DNA of 41,604 nucleotides. It comes from Sperchopsis tessellata. Lineage: Eukaryota > Arthropoda > Insecta > Coleoptera > Hydrophilidae. The notes under the pieces were generated by a model. It was not told the origin of the DNA, searched no databases, and saw only the letters and a list, made by a program, of their open reading frames with translations. This document shows positions 34,745 through 41,604 of this stretch, one piece after another. Every line of letters starts with the position of its first letter. Position 1 is the stretch's first letter. The stretch is from NCBI GenBank assembly GCA_033557685.1, contig JAWQRN010000071.1, positions 1 to 41,604 on the forward strand, written 5' to 3'. Both the position numbers and the translations under genes were made by a program.

Positions 34745-35075
34745 TTCGACAAATATTTTTTCAAAATTGTCCACCATTTATATTTTATAAACACACTTCT
34801 ATGCTCTGGATACTGTTGTCTTCGCACGCCTAATCATGTCCTCGTCCATGTATCTATAAACGTTTCTAATATTTTCCTAGATCACGTCGTTACTGTTCCA
34901 ATCACTTGAATAAATTTTGTTTTAAGGTATCCCCAACATAATCCAGTGGATTGAGGTCTGAAAAGTGTGGTGACCAAGCTATTTCCTATCCAACGATCTG
35001 TCAAAATAAATCTTCTAAATATCGTACAATTTCTAAATACAAGTGTGCATTTTAATGTTGATCAATCTAAATATG
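34745..35075 (-). pseudogene. Second mariner/Tc1-type transposase fragment, C-terminal third
   Basis: Minus strand reading: NAHLYLEIVRYLEDLF (about 35055-35005), EIAWSPHFSDLNPLDYVGDT (34985-34926), RYMDEDMIRRAKTTVSRA (about 34855-34800), then INGGQF near 34765. The SPDLNPxDxxxD-like block is the third catalytic block of DDE transposases; its acidic residue is Asp (codon complement at 34941-34943). Stops and frameshifts interrupt it, and the N-terminal two thirds are not present. Text differs from the 24.8-kb copy, so this is a separate element family or a strongly diverged one. Confidence 0.78.
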
Positions 35076-37449
35076 AGACTTATGAGGTTTATACTACATA
35101 TTTATTACACTCCCCAATTATACAAAAATCTTCATTAGTATAAATTTCAACCATATTTGTAGTGAAAGCACTAGCAAAGAAATTATATGGCAACTGACAT
35201 ATATTAAGATATCATTACTAAAATGTATAACTCTAAATATAAAAAATGAGGAATTCATTAAAAACACAAAGTTGCTATAATTTTCCAACAGAAATGTATA
35301 ACATAAAATTAAATGCATTAAAAAATGGTAATAAAATTTTACCACCAGAAAAAAATATTGCATTCTGTCTTTAAAAGAAATTAAATTAAGAAACACACCG
35401 TATACTTAATGACATTTTTAAAAAATAACACGTAGGAAACCTTTATTACAATGTAATTGCAGTTTATAATAAAATTAAACTCATATTGATACATTTTTTA
35501 ATAAAAAGCAAATTATCCATTTTTTAAACCATCTCTGAAAGAATAACTTTAATTCTCAAGAAGTCAATTTTATCAATCAATTTACTTTTATGAATCAGAA
35601 TATATATTAATTTGTGATAATACGAGACGTACATCCTGCATCAAGCTATGATACACATTTCATGAATTATATGCATACAATTTTATATAATTATTAAGTG
35701 ATTTGTTTAGTTTAAAAGAATTTTTAAATTTTTAATAAAACAAAACAGCGTTGCGAACTTGTTTTCGTATCTAAAACTAAGTCTCTCTTAAAGTAATCGA
35801 CACTGATGTTTTAAATTCCCATATTCCATGTAAAAAGATCACTCCTTTCGAATGAAAATGATTTCAAATAGAATTTTTTAAATGTCTAGATTTTCGTCGC
35901 TGCTAAACTGGGTTTCCATTTGCTATCATTTCTTTAGTTAAACTTCTCACTCCATTAATAATAGTGAGGATTTAAATGTTTTATTATGTGTCAAATTTTC
36001 TGAGCGTAAATAAAATAACAGCACAAAGCTTTTTTTGTGAGAGTGTTTTTAGATTCTTGTTATGTTCCTGTACATTTTCAATATTATAAAAAATCTCCAG
36101 TTTGAAACATATGTAAAGGTAATTGTGTGTTTTAGGTATTTAAGAGTAAAAACTCGTATCTTATCTAGGTCATTTTAAAAATTTACCACTTAGCTAATAC
36201 TGCCATTGAACGTCTTTTTGAATTTTTTATTTTAACGAAATAAATTTCAATTAATTCATAGGGTAAACGTAATTAAGAGTGGGCAAAACATAAAACAATA
36301 CAGTTTTAAACATAACTATTTATGCTTCCTACGGACCTTCATTTCTGCAAACTTATTTATTATTTAAGATATATCCAATCATGTTTGTTTTTTCTGCTTC
36401 GATAATTTTTATTTCGTTTGCGATATTTCTGTACAGGAGACACTAATAGGGATAGCTAAAAATAACAGTAAAAAGTGCAAACCTCTAGAAACGAATTGCT
36501 CATATCTGCATATTCAAATATTGCTAAGTAAACAAAATCTCTAAAATTATGGAGCGCTAAATAAATTTGACGTACGTATTTTTATTTTGTTAGTCCAAAT
36601 AATTCATAGAAAATTATCAATACAAACAATTTCAAAGACAGTTAAAATAAAAAGCGTTAGCATTAGTTACATCAGAAGTTTGGACATGAGACCAAAAGTT
36701 GACAGAACAGTGACCTTCTAGAAAATTTGCAATACATAACTTCATCATATACCTGTTTCACTGTCATTAACCACCTTTGCAGTGTTTGCTGAACATGTAG
36801 TGTTCTATTTTAAATTAAATCCGAAAATATGAGTACACGAGTGGTATGTAAAATAATGTTACGAACCTAGTGCGGAACCTCTACGCCACTGAACACCACC
36901 TGAGAAATCGAATACGTTCTAAAAGCTACAAGACGAGACAATACATTCCAGATGACTATTAGTGTCTTATAACAACTGACTAGAAGAAATGAAATTATGA
37001 TGACAATAAAATTGTCTGAATTTATTGTTTCACAGATAAGACAAATGTGCCAAAGCGCCGTTTACTAAAAAAAACCAACAATTCACAAATAAATAACATT
37101 ATATTTAAATATTATTTACTACGACAAATATCTCATGAATCCTCCGTATGTTGTAAAACTGAAATTTATTAATGACTCAGAATAAAATCCCAGTTATTAC
37201 TTATTATATCAATAACGTTGTCAGGAGAGGAAAGTGAATTGAACTGCTTCGAAAAACTCTCCTGAAATATCTTATCTTTGTCGATAAAAGAGTTTAGCAA
37301 TGCCAAATTGCATAAAAGATTAAAAGAGCACGATCCTTTCCCGAAAACAACATGAATCCTAAGCAGCAATAATGTTCAGTGGTGCGAGTTCGATTCAGTT
37401 ATTCCCGAAAAATAAATTCAAATGGCAAATTTAGGGCTGGGATGTCGGA
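35076..37449. other. No gene supported
   Basis: AT-rich DNA. Open frames at 35118-35396 (minus, 92 codons) and 37169-37369 (minus, 66 codons) have no recognisable domain; the first is a low-complexity Phe/Leu/Ile/Ser composition expected by chance. Confidence 0.5.
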
Positions 37450-38020
37450 TCAAGAACCAGTCGTCCTCTTCTCGTCCTCCCACTCACAGACTGTGACTGT
37501 TGCTTTAGGTCCTCATCGAGGGGCGCACGGGGCGCAATGCGGACACCTAGGATCGCGATGACAGCGTTTTACCCGACTTATATTGTGATACGACTTCAAC
37601 CCTTATCAACTGATGTGACAAGAGAGAAACGCTCCTCTCTCCAGGGACGAATTATTGATCCTGCTCTGTGCATGTATATGTCGGAGTGAGCCGAGACGAA
37701 GGAGGCTGTGAATAGTGAACTGCTCCAGATATTCAAACAATCCTTGTCCCGCGATCACCTAGTAATAGCCGAGCACGATATTATAAAATAAAGAATAAAC
37801 GTTGCGACCGAAGAGACTCTCTCTTTCCATTTGGGGTTCTTCTCTGTTTTCCCTCGCAAGCGCACCAGACAAATAATTTTCAAATACGACAAAGCGATGA
37901 GCAAATGACTATAGTGGAGCTGAGCAAACGGGACAAAATAAAATGAATTCCACCCAGTGTTAAAAGATTTTGCTTTCCGTCTGGCGAAGAAGCTGCCCAA
38001 AGTGTTTTCAAGTTATATAC
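37450..38020. other. GC-rich stretch resembling a promoter or a solo LTR
   Basis: CpG-containing sequence (GAGGGGCGCACGGGGCGCAA near 37518) is followed by a block that could be an LTR read on the plus strand: TGTGACAAGAGAGAAACGC at 37614, a TATA/poly-A-signal-like TTATAAAATAAAGAATAAAC at about 37781-37800, and a pyrimidine-rich run to about 37865. No second copy, clean CA end or adjacent gag was seen. A host promoter is an equal possibility. Confidence 0.3.
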
Positions 38021-38335
38021 CCCCGTACATAGTTACATAAATATAGGCAACAATATCCTTAAATACCCTTAAATAATTATTAAGTAACTGAATCTTCAAT
38101 TTAGGCCAAATAAAATTACGCCGATTATTTAATTACCAACCAGATTACTAATGTTTATTAGACAGGGTCATTATATTAATATAATCTTTACACCAATCGT
38201 TATTGCCATTTTCAAAAGGTTCAACCTAAACGGTGCTTGTAAAATAAATACTTGACATTTAATCGAATGGTTATAGCATCGAGTACCCCGATATCCAATT
38301 AACGATGGAAGTTAAAACTATTCATACTATAATTT

Positions 38336-38880
38336 GTTTATTTTAAGTCTGTTTTCTTCCGAAGTATACATTTTGGGTATCCTAGTGTTAGTTATGTCAA
38401 CTTCACTTGTAAGACCCATCTTACCAACTTTCTTACTAACTGCCACGATCAAACTAAAACACTTTTTTGGGCTTCACAATATCTTTGTTCATTTCTGTAT
38501 TTTGTTTGAGATTCAACTGCATCACTTTCTTTCGCTCAGCTGGTAAACTGATAAACAACTTTTAACTATTAACGAAGGGAGTTTATTCTCTACTACTCAC
38601 ATAAATGCCAATATTTTCTATTAGTGGGCGACACAATTGATTTCCTTGCTTCTTGACTCCAGCTTCGCCTTTCATAATATACTTCTTGTCACGAATTTGT
38701 TGAACCAGGTTTAACATATATGCCAGTCTTTTCTCTAATTTCGTTTTATCAAAAATTATTGGATAACTAATTAACGACATTATGGTCTTCACAAGTGTCT
38801 GGTAAAATTTGTCTCCAAGATCCACAACATAATTATCACCTTCTTTAATTTCAGTGCGTCTCTCAAGCTTGAGTTTTTTT
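38336..38880 (-). pseudogene. Frameshifted coding relic of unknown family
   Basis: On the minus strand an open frame runs from about 38877 (KLKLERRTEIKEGDNYVV, then DLGDKFYQTLVKTIMSL, YMLNLVQQIRDKKYIMKGEA) to a stop at 38583-38585. After a short gap it resumes in the same frame with SLPAERKKVMQLNLKQN, then KPKK. At the six-base A run (complement of 38463-38468) the frame shifts by one, and the next frame reads CFSLIVAVSKKVGKMGLTSE, VDITNTRIPKMYTSEEN, ending KINKL and TAG at 38336-38338. Mixed, charged composition with few AT-driven residues supports former coding function. I do not recognise the family. GTGAGT at 38596 and ..TTATCAG 53 bases on look like intron ends but would not keep the frame. 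Confidence 0.55.
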
Positions 38881-40849
38881 TTTTATTTTCTGATATGCAG
38901 AATGGTCTAGCTTATTCATTTATTACCATCAACCTTCTTCGTTCTTTGTAGCTATGTAGTAGTGGTTATCAAACTTTGATTTTAACTACCATAACATACA
39001 CAATCAATTATTTGCCAGCAGGGCTTTTATATATTCGAACAAATAAAAAATGTTCTAATAGTGCATAACATTCCTTTAATACAGAGAATGGTCTAAAATT
39101 ATAGGTATATCAATCGGCAGTATAAAAATTTGTAATCAGTATAATCGACATATGGCTGAACTTGAACATAAGTACGTTATTTTGTTTATTAAATATGATT
39201 ATTCAATATTTGAGAAATCACAAATAATACTTGTCTTGGTAAAAATACTGATAGATTGGAGACAGACTAAATGCTGTTAAATGTGTTCATAATATGCTAA
39301 ATTCGAAGTTGGTCCTTGATAATGGTAGGAATGTCCTAGAGCTGCTCGTTCAAATTTACATCTAAATAGGTACCTCCCAGTGACATATGTTTCTCGGAGT
39401 ATTTGATTTATTAAATTTAGATGGCTAAATATATCACCTAGATATATTTAGGCAATTCAAATGTTAAATTTTTGATTCCAGTAACAAATTCTTACCTCGT
39501 AACGCAGTTGGGAAAGATTTGTATGTACTCTTCCTAAAAAAAAACTAACGTACTTCTATGTATAGGAGCAGTTGACGATACTCACACATATTTCCTAACA
39601 CGAATATGTTATGAAATGTTTTCAGTTTTCATAAATTTTCCACCTTGTGATGACTTTGTTTTTACTTGGTAAAACATTTGATTGGCATTTCGCCAATTAA
39701 AAATAGTATCTGAAGTTGTATGTTCTGATTTTCAGAGTAATAATTTTTCGCACATATTTTAAGTACATATCTGATTAATAATATTGGCCTTTCAGGCAGT
39801 AAAGAAATTATAATTATTTCATATTGAACATCACATTCACTATCTCTATAACTGCTCGTAATATGAGGTTTTATCCTATAATGCAAGGTGTCCCAGCTTT
39901 TCCAATACGCAGACAGACAGTAACATGCTTCTATTTATTTTTCCTTAAGTTGTTTTCTTTAAAACAAATCTACTTGTTTATTGCTTGTGCTTGGTTTCCA
40001 AATGTTGTTTGTTTCAACGTTTCATTTGATAGAATTTCGTAACATATTATACACATTATTTGTTGATAATATTATACTTATCTTTTGCTGGAAAACTGTT
40101 ACAGCATGTGATCTAGCGTATGAGTTGGACATGCATAAATCAGTTAAAAATGAGTCACACCATTCAGTTCACTGCGGAAGCCGTCATGTTTGATTCGAAA
40201 ATATATATTGCTAAGAGAGCTCGTCCGTTGATTTATGAACATAGGTAACATATAAATAAATATAAAGATTCTTGCAGTATCTAATACGGTCCTGTCCGCT
40301 ATTTGAGTATTCTATATGTTCATTTATTTTTACAAGAATAGGAGCGTTGCGAGTTACCGTGCTGAAATAAAACAAGTGCGCATTTTATATAGCGAAATAA
40401 AATAAAGTTGTCAGTATCGAATTGAAATCCTCTACCTTCACGTGCTTTATTGTCTGCGCGTCTCGCATACAAAACATTAAAGTAATAATTGTACCCGTTT
40501 CGTTGCAAAAACAGCTGAAACTTGGATAGAATGCGATCGACCGTTTTGAGCCAGACAACTCAATCATGTCTCTTTTCTCTTTTCTTCGAGTTCCATTTTG
40601 CTGCCCCCGCAACCGTAATTAAATTTACTGTCGTAAAATCTACAATATTACTCTCATAGAAAATATTTTATATCGCGCCGATTTGATTCTAAAAGAAAAT
40701 TCGCTCTGTCTGGAGAACTCTTCTTTGCCCACGTCATAGCGATTATAATGTCTATTTGTTTCATTATATAAACGTTGAAGTCTCAAAGAGATACTTCGAA
40801 GTAATTTCACCTTTATGCATTTAATTAATTCAGTAGATAGACTTCCACG
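38881..40849. other. No gene seen
   Basis: AT-rich DNA with small chance open frames. Somewhat more GC at 40300-40620, with no motif recognised. Confidence 0.5.
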
Positions 40850-40925
40850 GCCATAGGTTGTCCGGGAGATAACCGTGTGTTGGCTTTTATCCTAGCGAAC
40901 ATTTCGTCCGCCATTTCAGGGGACG
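40850..40925 (-). repeat. Interspersed repeat copy B (same family as 30230-30300, inverted)
   Basis: Read on the minus strand: CCCCTGAAATGGCGGACGAA, ATGTTCGC, then the 28-bp block identical to copy A (40861-40888), then ACAACCTATGGCCGTGGAAG. The homology fades beyond these blocks. Together with copy A it forms a pair of inverted repeats about 10.6 kb apart. Confidence 0.82.
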
Positions 40926-41266
40926 ATGGAAATCGAAAGGTTCAATGCACTGGAGTATAAAGAATTCCATGTGTATGCATGTACATTTTAACAGACCTCT
41001 TGGTTATTTGTGCTACTTTGTACTATAACTTCACGCCCTTGCTAATTCTTGTCAAGATGGGCACTATTAGCAAAATATGCACTTTCCGTTCTCCCTATTC
41101 TAGTAAACTTATTTAGCAGCTACTAACTTCATAGAACTATATGCAGTCCATCAAAAAACAGTACATAAATACACAACAAAGTTATTTATAAATAACATAA
41201 TAAAAATATAACAAGTAATAATTGGATATTCAGAAGGAAGGACTTGTGTGACAAAGCGCTTATCGT
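40926..41266. other. No gene seen
   Basis: AT-rich sequence following repeat copy B. Nothing recognised. Confidence 0.5.
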
Positions 41267-41465
41267 AATAGGCATACTGAATTGTACCAGTCAGCTTTGC
41301 AATCTAGGGAGCTATCATCCAAAATTAAATTTAGGTCAAAACAGGGAATAAAATACAATTGTCAACCCTCAGCAAGAATATAATCTTGATGGTAAGGTTC
41401 CGTGATAAGCAAGCTCAATTATACCGGTCCGTTTTGCAATCTCGGGAGTTGTTTAAAAACCAGCT
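41267..41465. repeat. Imperfect direct repeat pair about 130 bp apart
   Basis: GAATTGTACCAGTCAGCTTT followed by GCAATCTAGGGAG (from about 41280) and CAATTATACCGGTCCGTTTT followed by GCAATCTCGGGAG (from about 41417) align without gaps over some 33 bases. They are probably remnants of an old tandem repeat. Confidence 0.6.
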
Positions 41466-41577
41466 ATAGAGCAACCAAATTGAATTGAAAAATGTGATAA
41501 AGTAAAGAATAATAAATATTATCCCAGTGCTACAGCGTGATCTTGATTTAAAAGTCGGCTATGCCGCTCAGCAGATC

Positions 41578-41604
41578 GTGGGTGTGTGTGTGTGTCTATA
41601 TATA
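41578..41604. repeat. GT microsatellite passing into TA at the window end
   Basis: A run of GT dinucleotides followed by CTATATATA. It probably extends beyond the window. Confidence 0.85.

Noticed and set aside
1..41604. CRISPR array, bacterial operon, rRNA cluster or host immune cassette
   Set aside because: No regularly spaced repeats with spacers, no rRNA core sequences, no clustered bacterial-type genes; the window has the character of an arthropod repeat-rich region.

Overview
The window looks like a piece of a large, AT-rich, repeat-laden animal genome. An arthropod, most likely an insect, is the best guess. I base this on decayed copies of transposable elements whose coding motifs I recognise from insect genomes: an RTE-like non-LTR retrotransposon, a BEL/Pao and a Gypsy LTR retrotransposon, a ZMYM/DUF4371-type hAT transposon, two Tc1/mariner-superfamily transposases (one with a DUF4817-like helix-turn-helix N-terminus), a multicopy arthropod repeat protein of unknown class, and a tRNA-derived SINE. 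There are no operons, bacterial signals, CRISPR arrays or rRNA genes. No intact host gene could be supported. The longest open frame is 128 codons and looks like chance. The window is best read as intergenic or deep intronic sequence.

Layout: 1-31 TA microsatellite; 85-935 RTE-like reverse transcriptase remnant (+); about 2776-4667 hAT remnant (+); 5000-5340 GC-rich patch; 5940-7765 BEL/Pao protease-RT-RNase H remnant (-); 8848-8911 recent 32-bp tandem duplication; 10935-11469 broken multicopy repeat protein (+); 12109-12267 tandem repeat with a palindrome in each unit; 14274-14314 TA microsatellite; 15946-16221 long inverted repeat with ungapped 92-bp arms; 18223-18532 SINE with A and B boxes and a target-site duplication; 18933-18987 ACGC/AC microsatellite; about 21960-22255 CpG-rich patch; 24845-25520 mariner-like transposase (+); 26110-26960 unclassified repeat-like stretch ending in a perfect 19-bp hairpin; 27150-29325 Gypsy pol remnant (-); 34745-35075 second mariner-like remnant (-); 37450-38020 GC-rich promoter- or LTR-like stretch; 38336-38880 unidentified frameshifted coding relic (-). 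Two copies of one repeat face each other at 30230 and 40925, with a possible third at 10206.

Nothing here works together as a system. The elements are independent insertions, all inactivated by stops, frameshifts, deletions or lost catalytic residues (integrase Glu to Lys in Gypsy, first transposase Asp to Asn in the 24.8-kb mariner). I looked for an undescribed system and found none I can defend. The least explained items are the inverted repeat at 15.9-16.2 kb with a coding-like substitution pattern, the 26.1-27.0 kb stretch with its hairpin, the 38.3-38.9 kb relic and the repeat protein at 10.9 kb. All recognition is by eye, so family names are from memory of conserved motifs and boundaries are approximate.
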